From REEB95 sp035934995 (GTDB lineage: Bacteria > Pseudomonadota > Alphaproteobacteria > ATCC43930 > CGMCC-115725), in assembly GCA_035934995.1 (NCBI GenBank), contig DASYXI010000048.1, positions 1 through 64,000 on the forward strand: DNA of 64,000 nt, read 5' to 3'. This document shows positions 54,601-63,849 of this stretch, one piece after another (position 1 is the first letter of the stretch; every line of letters begins with the position of its first letter). Both the position numbers and the translations under genes were made by a program. The notes beneath the pieces are model-generated. The model saw only the letters and a program-made list of their open reading frames with translations, made no database searches and was not told where the DNA came from.

Positions 54601-56112
54601 ATGCAACGCCATACCCGGACTCTGTTCACTGCATTCATCGGCGCGAGTGCGCTGACGCTGCTTGCTGGCACGCCCAGCTACGCGATAGATCTGCCGACGC
54701 CACTCAGCTACGACATGGGGCCGTTCGGCACTTGGAAGGTCAACGGCGGCATTGAAGCAGCCCTGTCGGGTTGGAACAACGCCGCGCACACGAACAACGG
54801 CAACAGCACCTTCACCAGCGTCGGTGCTCAGGTTGGGGGCAGCAGTAGCATCGATGGCGACATCGACCTCACCAACGCGATTTTCATCATCAATTCCAAG
54901 GGGAATATGTTCAGCGGCGGAGACGAAGACTCCGGCATCCCCTTGCAGTTCCACGCCTGGGTCGGCGAACCACCGCAAACGCCGGTGATGGGCTATACCT
55001 CGATAAACGTGGCTCCAAATCTTTACTCGAGCAGTGGCGGAAAAGGAAAGAACGCTACGGGCGCTGCCTCGTTCCTGTTCAAGGGATGGGCGACCTATCA
55101 GCCGATCGACGAGTTCAGCATCGAAGCCGGCCGCTTGCCGTCGGTTGACGGCACTGAGATCGGCGTCGGCTTCCTCAATAACCTGCCGTTCCTGTCCGAC
55201 CTGAACAACATGCAGACGACGGTCGCCGACGGCGTTCAGATCAACCTCATGACGCCGGGCGACAACTCGTACTACTTCGGGTTCCTGCCGGGTTATGGCT
55301 CGACCCTGACCATTCGCGTCGCGGACGGCTACAAGACCGGCCACATGAACGAATTGGGCTTCGTCGGCTTGTGGAACCTGACGCCGGACGGCAGCGACTT
55401 CCTCATGGGCTACGGCCATACGCGGTTGAGCGTGGTTGGAGGCACCGGAACCTCTGGCGCGGTGCCTGGCGGCGGCGTTGCGAATGTAAACACCACCCCC
55501 GTCGGCAACTTCGGCATGTGGAACTCCAACCTCATCGGCTTCGGCACGGTCTTCAATTTGACCAGCCGCTTGTCGATGAACGCGGAAGTCGAGACGCAAT
55601 GGCTGCCGAAGGGCGATATCCCGGCCGGGCTGCGTTGCACGACCGCGACCTGCGGATCGAATACGCAGCAGGATTACTACCGCTATTCGACACAGGTGAC
55701 GTTGGCGTACGACTTCGGCCTCCAGCAGATCTTCGGCGAACCGGTCCGGTTCCAGTGGGCGGGCCAGCCGTCGTACACCTACCAGCACGGCAATACGTCG
55801 GATCCGAATGCTAACGTGTTCGGCAACTTCCTCGGCCTGGATGGCGGTCCGGGAGCAACGACCGGTGGCGCGTCAGCCGGCAGCTTGGGAACCTTCGGGG
55901 CCGGCTCGAAGATGTACGGCTTCCAGACCGGTCCGACCTTCCAGTACCACAACGCCTTCCTTCGTCCGACGATCGCCTATACGCATCTGGCGAGCCTCGA
56001 CAATGGCTTTGGCTATGGCGCCAACGGCAACGAGCACGACCAGGTCGTCCTGATGCTGGATTTCGGCTGGCTGCTCGGACAACAGGAAGACACGAACTCC
56101 GGCCAGCACTGA
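54601..56112 (+). CDS. Outer-membrane beta-barrel protein (porin-like, OmpL/BBP2 type)
   Basis: A 503-residue exported protein. The signal peptide spans residues 1-28 (cleavage after TPSYA). The mature part consists of alternating, glycine- and aromatic-rich beta strands (GTWKVNGGIEAALSGW, FLFKGWATYQPIDEFSIEAGR, FLRPTIAYTHLASL) consistent with a large barrel. A C-terminal strand ends LMLDFGWLLG. It looks like the putative beta-barrel porin-2 class. What it transports is unknown. It is followed 48 bases later by the propeller-OmpA gene on the same strand, which suggests cotranscription. Confidence 0.78.
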   Translation: MQRHTRTLFTAFIGASALTLLAGTPSYAIDLPTPLSYDMGPFGTWKVNGGIEAALSGWNNAAHTNNGNSTFTSVGAQVGGSSSIDGDIDLTNAIFIINSKGNMFSGGDEDSGIPLQFHAWVGEPPQTPVMGYTSINVAPNLYSSSGGKGKNATGAASFLFKGWATYQPIDEFSIEAGRLPSVDGTEIGVGFLNNLPFLSDLNNMQTTVADGVQINLMTPGDNSYYFGFLPGYGSTLTIRVADGYKTGHMNELGFVGLWNLTPDGSDFLMGYGHTRLSVVGGTGTSGAVPGGGVANVNTTPVGNFGMWNSNLIGFGTVFNLTSRLSMNAEVETQWLPKGDIPAGLRCTTATCGSNTQQDYYRYSTQVTLAYDFGLQQIFGEPVRFQWAGQPSYTYQHGNTSDPNANVFGNFLGLDGGPGATTGGASAGSLGTFGAGSKMYGFQTGPTFQYHNAFLRPTIAYTHLASLDNGFGYGANGNEHDQVVLMLDFGWLLGQQEDTNSGQH

Positions 56113-56160
56113 TCGATGCAACCAGGACAACACTCAACACGACGAATTATGGAGGGGACG

Positions 56161-57654
56161 ATGCGTAAAGGACTGGTTGGGGCGCTGGTGGCGTCTGCCG
56201 CGTTGATCGCGGTGCCGGCCTTGGCTCAAGAGTATCATTACGTGAAGGTGGCGGAGATCCATCTGGCGACGCCGAACGGACACGGTGACATCGTCACCTA
56301 CGATCCGACGAACCAGATGGTCTACGTGTCCTTGAAGGACGACGGGTTGGCCGTCGTCGACTCGCGGACTCAAAAGGTCGTCAAGACGATCAAGGACATT
56401 CCGGACCCGAACGCCAACTACTTCGACGACAACTACGTCTACGTCGCCGCGGCCGAGGGCCTGCCCCAGGGCATGAGCGGCGCCAACAACGGCACCGGCT
56501 TCGGCACCGTCAACCAAGTCGTCGTCATCGACAAGCACACCTGGCAGATCGTCGGTCGCGTCGACACGCCGGACACCACGCCGGACGGGCTCATCGTCGG
56601 TAACGGCAAGATCTATGTGGTCAGCGACGACAACAACTCGGTGATGGTGTACAGCACCGGCGCGCAACCGCAGCTCGTTGCCCGGTGGCCGCTTTACCCG
56701 TACAACATCAACGGCTGGTGGATGGACACCTCTGACTCCACGGGCCCGGACGTGAGCTGGTTGTCGACCGCTCGCCACCGGCTCTATCAGTCGGACCAGG
56801 CCTGGATGGAAGTCCTCAATTCCGACACCGGCCAGATCTTGGCCAAGTCGGAGCAGGACATTGAGCTGACCGGCAAGGGCGGCACCAAGGGTTCGTGGCT
56901 CGACGAAAAGACCAACGAGCTCTGGGTTGCCACGACCACCAAGAAGGGCGGCCTGCTGATCCTGAACGGCGACACGATGCAGGAAATGAAGCGTCTGCCG
57001 GCGTCGTCGGGCAAGGACCAGCTCTCGGTCGATGACAAGCTCGGCATCGTCTACACGTTCGGCGGCAAGGGCTTCGACGCCTACGACCTCGCGACGAAGC
57101 GGCACATTGCCTACGTGAACACCGGTGTCGGCACGACCCACTCGGGCGACGTCAGCAGCGCGACGCATGCGGTCTATGCCTACGAAGGCAAGCGTGCGGC
57201 GCTGGGCGTGTACTGCCCCGTCCGTGGTCCCGGCAAGGACGGCGACTGGGCCGTTCCGGTCGGCTCCGCTGCGGGTTCGCCCTGCGGCATGGGCTATGTC
57301 GCGATGGCGGGTGCGTCGAACTACACCGTCTATTTCGAGTTCAATAAGTCGAACCTGACGGGTGACGCGCAGCACATCGTCAACGAAGCGGCGGCCGCGG
57401 CGAAGCACGGCACGGCGCGGATCGTTGTGGATGGCTACACCGACCTCGCCGGCACGGCGCAATACAACCAGGGCCTGTCGGTCCGTCGCGCCAATGCCGT
57501 GAAGGCGGCGCTGGTTGCCGACGGTATCCCGGCCAGCCGGATCAGCGTGCATGGGTTCGGCAAGACGAACCCGGCAGTGCCGACGCCGGATGGCGTGCGC
57601 GAGCCGCGCAATCGTCGCGCGGTCGTGATCATCGGCCCGGGCTCGACGTCTTAA
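56161..57654 (+). CDS. Secreted beta-propeller fused to an OmpA-like domain
   Basis: A 497-residue protein with an unusual architecture. The signal peptide (1-23) is followed by a YVTN/YncE-type seven-bladed propeller (about 24-370; DPTNQMVYVSLKDDGLAVVD, TPDGLIVGNGKIYVVSDDN). An OmpA C-terminal domain (about 385-497) carries the peptidoglycan-binding pair D and R in GYTDLAGTAQYNQGLSVRRA. Two cysteines (GVYCP..., SPCGMG) could form a disulfide near the junction. GGAGGGG precedes ATG 56161. It should sit in the periplasm, clamped to the wall, beside the barrel protein encoded just upstream. Confidence 0.85.
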   Translation: MRKGLVGALVASAALIAVPALAQEYHYVKVAEIHLATPNGHGDIVTYDPTNQMVYVSLKDDGLAVVDSRTQKVVKTIKDIPDPNANYFDDNYVYVAAAEGLPQGMSGANNGTGFGTVNQVVVIDKHTWQIVGRVDTPDTTPDGLIVGNGKIYVVSDDNNSVMVYSTGAQPQLVARWPLYPYNINGWWMDTSDSTGPDVSWLSTARHRLYQSDQAWMEVLNSDTGQILAKSEQDIELTGKGGTKGSWLDEKTNELWVATTTKKGGLLILNGDTMQEMKRLPASSGKDQLSVDDKLGIVYTFGGKGFDAYDLATKRHIAYVNTGVGTTHSGDVSSATHAVYAYEGKRAALGVYCPVRGPGKDGDWAVPVGSAAGSPCGMGYVAMAGASNYTVYFEFNKSNLTGDAQHIVNEAAAAAKHGTARIVVDGYTDLAGTAQYNQGLSVRRANAVKAALVADGIPASRISVHGFGKTNPAVPTPDGVREPRNRRAVVIIGPGSTS

Positions 57655-57670
57655 TATCGAGCTTGGCGTG

Positions 57671-57690
57671 ATTGCCGCGTAAGCGGCAAT
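57671..57690 (+). terminator. Hairpin after the propeller-OmpA gene
   Basis: ATTGCCGC-GTAA-GCGGCAAT, a perfect 8-bp stem 16 bases after the stop codon. It may protect the transcript end; the stronger terminator follows. Confidence 0.45.
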
Positions 57691-57712
57691 CATCCAGGGT
57701 TGCAGTCAACAG

Positions 57713-57745
57713 CGGTCCGGCACCTCGTGCCGGACCGTTTGTTTT
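57713..57745 (+). terminator. Rho-independent terminator
   Basis: CGGTCCGGCA-CCTCG-TGCCGGACCG followed by TTTGTTTT: a 10-bp perfect GC-rich stem with a T-run. It ends the barrel/propeller-OmpA transcript. Confidence 0.85.
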
Positions 57746-57809
57746 AGGGCCTGCGACAATTTGCGGCACCGGCCGTCGGCGATCGCGCGCGAGCGGATTA
57801 GGTAACCAC

Positions 57810-57899
57810 CCCTCACCCCAGCTTTGGGTAAGGCTCGGCTGCGCCTCGCCAACCCAAAGCAACCCTCTCCCCCAATTGGGGAGAGGGAATGGTGAGGGG
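57810..57899. repeat. Inverted repeat, family D
   Basis: A 90-base element beginning CCCCTCACCCC and ending GGTGAGGGG, with an inner CCCTCTCCCCC-AATT-GGGGAGAGGG stem. It is a typical abundant intergenic repeat of GC-rich proteobacteria. Confidence 0.65.
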
Positions 57900-58036
57900 C
57901 GAACGAAAATGATTTTATTGCGCCGTCAGGTAACGGTAGGCTTCGGCGCGTATAGTGGTCTCGCTGACGGCGGCCCGTGATGGCGTGAAAGGGCGGGTGA
58001 GCGGAAAGTTCGTGAGTGGAATCGCTTATCGCGCCA

Positions 58037-58067
58037 TTGGCAAAACGTCATGGCATAATGTATACCA
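58037..58067 (+). promoter_or_regulatory. Promoter with operator-like palindrome for the RND efflux operon
   Basis: TTGGCA at 58037-58042 and TATACC at 58061-58066 are 18 bases apart, a plausible sigma-70 promoter. TGGCATAATGTATACCA (58051-58067) is an imperfect 17-base palindrome over the -10. This is the arrangement of TetR- or MarR-type repression common for efflux pumps. No such regulator gene is adjacent. Confidence 0.5.
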
Positions 58068-58232
58068 GAAGCAACAAACAGGCGTGGATGCACCACGCGT
58101 ATGGGAGGGAACATGGCCGGGATGTCGGCCGCACGCGCCGAGAGGGGCGGGTGCGCACAAGGCTGGAATAACATTTCGATGTCGCCGATCGCGCGTCGCG
58201 CGTCTGCGTTTCGGTTTTTTTTGAGCGGCGCC

Positions 58233-59612
58233 ATGACCGGCCGTCGCTGGTTCCAATATGGCGTTGTCGGCCTTGCCGTGGGCCTTGCCGCGGGCCTTGC
58301 CGGCTGCTCGACCTATACGCCGGTGCCGCTGCCTGAGCGCGCCAACCTCGTTTCCAATCTGAACCAGCTCAATCTCGCAATTCCGTCGCAAGCCAAGGTC
58401 GATCCGACGAAGCCGCTGACGCCCGATCAGGTCGGGCTGGTCGCGGTGCTGAACGATCCCGAGCTCGCATCGCAACGCGCCAAAATCGAACAAGCGCACG
58501 CCGATGAACTCGACGCTTCGATCCTGCCGAACCCGTCGGTGACCTTGGGCGACGCATTCCTGACCTATTCGCCGCCGGCTGCCGGCGCGATCTACGACGC
58601 GTTGACCGCGTCGATCTCGCAAGACATCGTTTCGATCATCACCTATGGCCCGCGGACCGCCGCCGCCGAAGCGCGCTTCAAGCAGGTCAGCACCGACGCG
58701 ATCTGGGATGAATGGCAAGTCGCGCAAAAGGCGCGGATGGATGCGATCGCGATCAATGCCGAAGACGCTGAAATCAAGTTGCGGGAGAACGATCTCGCGA
58801 TGCTGACCAGCGAGATCAAGGAAGTGGAAAAGGCGACGCAGGCCGGCAATCTCGACCTCACGACGACGGCGCCGTTGCTTGCCACCCTGGCGACCGACCA
58901 GCACGATCTCGCCGCCGTCCAAGTGCAAGAGGTCAAGGACTGGCAGGATCTCGACTCGCTGCTCGGCCTGCAGCCGACCGCCCGTTTCGCCATCAGCGAG
59001 CCGGAAGAGGTCAAGGTGCCGGACAGCATCGACCCGCTGATCGCCTCGTTGCCGCACCGCCGGCCGGACTTGATCGCGCTTCAGCTTGGCTATGAAGGGG
59101 CGGAGCAAGACGCCCGGGCCGCGATCCTGGCGCAATTCCCCGCGTTCGCCCTCGGCGCCGCCGGCGGTTCGGATACGTCGGGAGTCGTCTCGGTCGGCCC
59201 GCAGGTGACGTTCGACCTGCCGATCTTCAACCGCAACCAGGCGAAGGTGTTGAACACCAAAGCGACCCGCGAGCAGCTTCACGCCGAATATCAGTCGCGG
59301 CTCGACGATGCCGAAGGCACCGCGCGCAGCTTGCTGATCCAGATGCGGATCGCGGCCAAGAATCTCGCGGGCGCCCGCAAGGCGTTGACGTCGGCGCAAT
59401 CGGTCCTCAAATCGGCTGAAACGGCCTACCGCCAGGGCAACATCAATCAACGCGACCTGACGGACTTCCAGTCGACGGCGCGCGACCGCGAGGTCGATGT
59501 CATCGATTACGAACGGCAGATGCAGGAAAACGCGCTCGGCCTGGCGGTCGAGCTCGGCGTGGGCTTCCCACCAACGTTGATTACCCGTACGGACCAGGAG
59601 ACACGGTCATGA
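58233..59612 (+). CDS. RND efflux outer-membrane factor lipoprotein (TolC/OprM-like)
   Basis: A 459-residue outer-membrane channel component. The lipoprotein signal MTGRRWFQYGVVG...LAGC gives a lipidated Cys about 25 residues in. Two outer-membrane efflux repeats follow, with long helices, and SLPHRRPDLIALQLGYEGAE is the family's middle motif. Start 58233 is chosen because it gives a normal signal. Upstream ATGs at 58101, 58113 and 58179 are in frame and 58113 follows GGGAGGGA, so the true start may be earlier. The stop overlaps the adaptor start. It forms the exit duct of the tripartite pump. Confidence 0.87.
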   Translation: MTGRRWFQYGVVGLAVGLAAGLAGCSTYTPVPLPERANLVSNLNQLNLAIPSQAKVDPTKPLTPDQVGLVAVLNDPELASQRAKIEQAHADELDASILPNPSVTLGDAFLTYSPPAAGAIYDALTASISQDIVSIITYGPRTAAAEARFKQVSTDAIWDEWQVAQKARMDAIAINAEDAEIKLRENDLAMLTSEIKEVEKATQAGNLDLTTTAPLLATLATDQHDLAAVQVQEVKDWQDLDSLLGLQPTARFAISEPEEVKVPDSIDPLIASLPHRRPDLIALQLGYEGAEQDARAAILAQFPAFALGAAGGSDTSGVVSVGPQVTFDLPIFNRNQAKVLNTKATREQLHAEYQSRLDDAEGTARSLLIQMRIAAKNLAGARKALTSAQSVLKSAETAYRQGNINQRDLTDFQSTARDREVDVIDYERQMQENALGLAVELGVGFPPTLITRTDQETRS

Positions 59613-60622
59613 ACTTCCGGAAACTTTCCGCGCTCGCTCTCGCATCTTGTCTGGTTTTCGCCGCCGCGGCGCAGGCCGACGACACCGACAATTCCAGCGC
59701 CCTGGTCAAGCTCTCTGACATGAAGCAAGGCAGCTTGCCGACCTACGTCACCGCCTTCGGTCAGGTCGAGCCCGCCGCCACCGCGCGCGAGGGAATCACC
59801 GCGCCGTTCGGCGCTCGCGTCCAAACGGTCGCCGTTCAAATGGGTCAGGAAGTCGCCAAGGGTACGCCGTTGGTCACCGTGGTGCCGGGGCCGGATACCA
59901 AGGCCGCGTATAAGCTGGCGAAGGACACCTACACGCGGACGGCCCAGCTCGCCAAGGCGCATCTCGCGACCGCCAACGATCTCGCCAAGGCCGAATCCGA
60001 TCTCTCGGTCCTGGAGGAAGAAGGCGCCAGCGGTCCGCTGACAATCAAGGCGCCGTACGACGCCATCGTGCTCAAGGTCGACGCGGCGCAGGGCGCGATC
60101 GTCTCGCACGGCGATTCGTTGCTCGAGATTGCCAAGCCGGACGGCTTGGTGGTGAAGGTCGGCGTCGATCCGGCGCAGGCCTTGTCGGTCAAGGCCGGCG
60201 ACGCCGCGACGCTGACGCCGTTCACCGGCGCGGGCACGCCGGTGCAAGGCAAGGTGGCCGTGCGTTCGGCCGTGATCAACGCCGACACCGGCTTGGTGCC
60301 GACCGAAATCACCTTCCCGCCCGGCAAGCTGTTGGTCGGCGAGATGATTCGCGCCAGCATCAAGAACGGCGAGCAATCGGGCTTTATCGTGCCGCATTCG
60401 GCCATTCTGGTCGACGACGACGGCACCATCTTCGTCGTGCAGGCGGACAACATGACTGCGAAGAAGGTCGCCGTGGACGTGCTGGCCAGCGACGGCAAGC
60501 AGGACGTGATTTCCGGCGACGACCTCAATCCCAAGCTGCAGGTGGTGCTCGAAGGCAATAAGCAGCTCGACGACGGCACCAAGCTCCGGGTCGCTAACGC
60601 GAGTGGGGCGAGCGGAAAATGA
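59609..60622 (+). CDS. RND efflux periplasmic adaptor (membrane-fusion protein)
   Basis: A 337-residue periplasmic protein with signal peptide (1-23, ending AAQADD). The lipoyl-like halves are visible (REGITAPFGARVQTVAVQMGQEV and IKAPYDAIVLKVDAAQGAIV), separated by a short helical hairpin (about 100-135). A beta-barrel and membrane-proximal domain follow. It bridges the permease and the outer-membrane factor. Both neighbours overlap it by 4 bases (ATGA), so the three are translated as a unit. Confidence 0.88.
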   Translation: MNFRKLSALALASCLVFAAAAQADDTDNSSALVKLSDMKQGSLPTYVTAFGQVEPAATAREGITAPFGARVQTVAVQMGQEVAKGTPLVTVVPGPDTKAAYKLAKDTYTRTAQLAKAHLATANDLAKAESDLSVLEEEGASGPLTIKAPYDAIVLKVDAAQGAIVSHGDSLLEIAKPDGLVVKVGVDPAQALSVKAGDAATLTPFTGAGTPVQGKVAVRSAVINADTGLVPTEITFPPGKLLVGEMIRASIKNGEQSGFIVPHSAILVDDDGTIFVVQADNMTAKKVAVDVLASDGKQDVISGDDLNPKLQVVLEGNKQLDDGTKLRVANASGASGK

Positions 60623-63600
60623 ATTTCATCGATTGGGTTGAGAAGCACCGCCGCTCTCTGATCTTCATCGCGTTCGCGCTGACGCTCGCGGGGCTGTACG
60701 CCGGCATTACGCTGCCGGTCGGGCTATTCCCAACCGTCAGCTTCCCGCGCATCCGCGTCGAGGTCGACAGCGGCAGCATGCCGGCCAACCAGATGCTGAT
60801 CGATGTGACCGAACCGCTCGAAGAGGTCGGTCGCGCGGTGCCTGGCGCAACCGACGTCGAATCGACGACCACGCGCGGCTCGGCGGAGATCTTCATCGAT
60901 TTCCCCTGGGGCTGGAACATGACCCAGGCGCTTCAGGCGGTGCAGGGCGCCTTCGCACAAAAGCTGCCGGACCTGCCGACGGGCACCGGATTCGACGTGT
61001 TGCAGATGGCGCCGACGGCGATCATGCCCTTCGTCTCCTATGCGCTGATTTCCGACAAGGTTTCAGCGGCCGATCTGCGTCAGCTCGCCAAGTACCAGAT
61101 CACGCCGCTGCTCGATAGTATTCCGGGCATTGCCAAGGTCGGTGTGCTCGGCGGCCAGACGCCGGAAGTCCAGGTTTACGTCAATCCGCAGAAGCTGCGC
61201 GTCTACGGCCTGACGATGAAGGACGTCGACACCGCGATCTCGGAGACCAACACCCTGGATGCGGTCGGTCCGCTCTACGACAACTATCTCCAGTATCTGA
61301 CGGTCGTGAACGGGTCGTACAAGGACATCGACTCGGTCAAAAACGTCACGATCCGCACGGGCAAGAGCGGGATCGTCCGGCTCGGCGATATCGCCGAAAT
61401 CAAGATGGGCTCGGTGCCGCAACAATTGCTGGTGAACGACAACGGCCAGCCGGCGGTCACCTTCGATGTCTTCCAGCAGAAGACCGGGGACTCCGTGGCC
61501 TTGGCGCGGCAGGTCCAGGCGAAGCTTGACGAGTTCATGAAGACCCAGCCGCAAGCCATCAAGCTCTACAAATGGTACGACCAGACCGAGCTCGTCAACT
61601 CGTCGATCGAGGCGGTAGAAGAGGCCATCCTGATTGGCCTGGTGTTCGCTGGGTGCGTCATCATGGGCTTTTTGCGCAACTGGCGCGCGACGTCGGTCGC
61701 AATGATCGTCGTGCCGATGTCGGTGCTGGTCACCTGTGTCCTGCTCTCGGCGCTCGGCATGAGCTTCAACATCATGACGTTGGGCGGCATCGCCGCGGCG
61801 ATCGGCCTTTTGATCGACGACGTCATCGTCATGATCGAGCAGATCGCACGACGGTGCGGCGTCCCGGGCATCGCCGAGCCGCAGCGGGCGGTGATCGGCT
61901 CGGCGAAGGAGTTCCTGGCGCCGCTAACCGGCTCGTCGCTGGCGACCATCATCATGTTCATCCCGTTGGCGTTCCTCGACGGCGTGACCGGCGCATTCTT
62001 CAAGTTCCTGTCGATCACGATGGCGGCGTCGCTGATCATTTCCTACGCGCTGACGGCGATGGTGGTGCCGCTGCTCGCTCATGCCCTCGTCGATTTCCAG
62101 AAATGGCACGATCCGTCGCACGGCCGCGAAGACGCGATCAAGCGTACCCATAAGCGGGCGCTTAACGCCTTGATTGCGCGTCCTTGGCTGATCGCCGTCG
62201 GCGTCGGCGTCCTCCTGATCATCGGCTATATCGGCTACGCCAATGTCGGCACTGGCTTCCTGCCGAAGATGGACGAAGGCGGCTTCGTGCTCGACTATCA
62301 GACTGATCCGGGCACGTCGTTGGCCGAAACCAATCGTGAGCTCAAGCAAGTCGAGGCAATCCTCAAGAAGAATCCGTACGTTTATACCTTCTCTCGGCGT
62401 ACCGGCGCCGGCTTGGGCGGCGACCTGAACGAGCAGTTTATGGGCGACTTCTTCGTCCGCCTGGTCGACCCGTCGAAGCGGCCGAATATCTGGAAGGTGA
62501 TGGACAGCATCACGAATGACGTCACCAACGACGTTCCGGGCGTCGACTTTGACACCCACCTGCTGCTCGGCGACATGATCGGCGACATGGTCGGAAAAAA
62601 ACAGCCGGTCGTCATCAACCTGAGTGCGAAGGACCCGCGCGTCCTCGGCAGCGTCGCCAACAGGGTCGCGGATGCGATCTCGAAGGTTCCGGGCGTCGAT
62701 CCCGCGTCGGTGAACAACGGCGTCCAGCCAACCGGCGGCGCGTTGGAGATTCACGTCAATCCGGCGGCGGCGTCGGCGAACGGCGTCACCGCGGCCGACG
62801 TCAAGGATCAGGTCAATCGGTACATCCAAGGATCGGTCTCGACCACCTATCTCGGCCCGATCCAGGACGTCGGCGTCCGTCTCTGGGCGCATCCGCCGCT
62901 GGGCAAGCTCTACCGCGACAGTCTGAAGGACCTGCCGCTGCGGTCGCCTGACGATGGCCATGTCTTCCCGTTGAGCGCGGTGGCGAGCGTCGACTTTGCC
63001 GGCGGCCAGGCGCAGTTGACGCGCGACAACCTGCAGCAGATCGTTTCCGTGACCGCCTTTATCGGCGGCAGCCATGACCTCGGCTCGACGATTACCGCGG
63101 TGAAGAAGGTTCTGGACCGGCCGGGCCTCATTCCGGCGGGCGTCTATTACGATCTCGGCGGCGAATACAAGCAGCAGCAGATCGCGATTCACGGCATGAT
63201 CAAGGTCGCGGCGGCCGCGATCATCGCCGAGATTATCCTGTTGTTGTTCCTGTATGAGCGCTTCTCGATCCCGATCATGATCATCGTCAGCTCGCTGATC
63301 TCGACCAGCGCGGTGTTCTTCGGCCTGTGGGCCACCGGCGTCGAGCTCAACATCACGGCGATGATGGGCATGGTGATGATCATCGGCATATCGACCGAGA
63401 TGGCGATATTCCTATTCTCGGAATATCAACTACTCGAGAAAACCATGCCGCCGCAGCAGGCAATCTACGAGGCGGCTCTCAACCGGTTGCGGCCGATCGT
63501 GATGAGCACGCTGGCGATGATCCTGGCGTTGTTGCCGCTCGGCGCGGCGATCAGCGGCTCGGGCGACCAGATGCTGCAGCCGCTGGCGATTGCAATCATC

Positions 63601-63732
63601 GCCGGCATCACCGTCCAGCTGCCGCTCGTCCTGCTCGCCATGCCCGTGCTCGTCGGCCTGTTCGTCTTCCGGCAGCCCGAACACGCGGCGTTCATCGCGC
63701 CGTCCGAGGCAACCACGGAATTGGCGGAATAG
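60619..63732 (+). CDS. RND superfamily efflux permease
   Basis: A 1,037-residue inner-membrane proton-driven pump with the usual twelve helices and two large periplasmic loops. The N-terminus (INFIDWVEKH-like MNFIDWVEKHRRSLIF) and GLFPTVSFPRI are standard. The TM4 region has LLIDDVIVMIEQ (aspartate pair near residues 401-402). In TM10 the position of the AcrB-type lysine is glutamate (GISTEMAIFLFSEY, near 924), closer to heavy-metal RND pumps. Substrates may be hydrophobic compounds or metals; sequence alone does not settle this. Confidence 0.88.
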   Translation: MNFIDWVEKHRRSLIFIAFALTLAGLYAGITLPVGLFPTVSFPRIRVEVDSGSMPANQMLIDVTEPLEEVGRAVPGATDVESTTTRGSAEIFIDFPWGWNMTQALQAVQGAFAQKLPDLPTGTGFDVLQMAPTAIMPFVSYALISDKVSAADLRQLAKYQITPLLDSIPGIAKVGVLGGQTPEVQVYVNPQKLRVYGLTMKDVDTAISETNTLDAVGPLYDNYLQYLTVVNGSYKDIDSVKNVTIRTGKSGIVRLGDIAEIKMGSVPQQLLVNDNGQPAVTFDVFQQKTGDSVALARQVQAKLDEFMKTQPQAIKLYKWYDQTELVNSSIEAVEEAILIGLVFAGCVIMGFLRNWRATSVAMIVVPMSVLVTCVLLSALGMSFNIMTLGGIAAAIGLLIDDVIVMIEQIARRCGVPGIAEPQRAVIGSAKEFLAPLTGSSLATIIMFIPLAFLDGVTGAFFKFLSITMAASLIISYALTAMVVPLLAHALVDFQKWHDPSHGREDAIKRTHKRALNALIARPWLIAVGVGVLLIIGYIGYANVGTGFLPKMDEGGFVLDYQTDPGTSLAETNRELKQVEAILKKNPYVYTFSRRTGAGLGGDLNEQFMGDFFVRLVDPSKRPNIWKVMDSITNDVTNDVPGVDFDTHLLLGDMIGDMVGKKQPVVINLSAKDPRVLGSVANRVADAISKVPGVDPASVNNGVQPTGGALEIHVNPAAASANGVTAADVKDQVNRYIQGSVSTTYLGPIQDVGVRLWAHPPLGKLYRDSLKDLPLRSPDDGHVFPLSAVASVDFAGGQAQLTRDNLQQIVSVTAFIGGSHDLGSTITAVKKVLDRPGLIPAGVYYDLGGEYKQQQIAIHGMIKVAAAAIIAEIILLLFLYERFSIPIMIIVSSLISTSAVFFGLWATGVELNITAMMGMVMIIGISTEMAIFLFSEYQLLEKTMPPQQAIYEAALNRLRPIVMSTLAMILALLPLGAAISGSGDQMLQPLAIAIIAGITVQLPLVLLAMPVLVGLFVFRQPEHAAFIAPSEATTELAE

Positions 63733-63849
63733 GATCTAACGGTCCACCGGCGCGGCGTAACTGACATCCGCCTCGTCGGCACGCGATTACCAAAAGCGCG
63801 AAAGCCTATTATCATCGGCATCGCCTTAAAGACGGCTCGGGGGCATTCT
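63733..63849. other. Spacer before the UPF0016 gene
   Basis: A 117-base gap with no clear terminator. I looked for a manganese riboswitch, which sometimes precedes this family, and did not find its conserved elements. Confidence 0.3.

Noticed and set aside
54292..54655. Overlapping frames on both strands before the barrel gene
   Set aside because: They conflict with each other and with the barrel's upstream region, and neither has a credible start.
63733..63849. Manganese riboswitch ahead of the UPF0016 gene
   Set aside because: The conserved yybP-ykoY loop elements are not present in the spacer.
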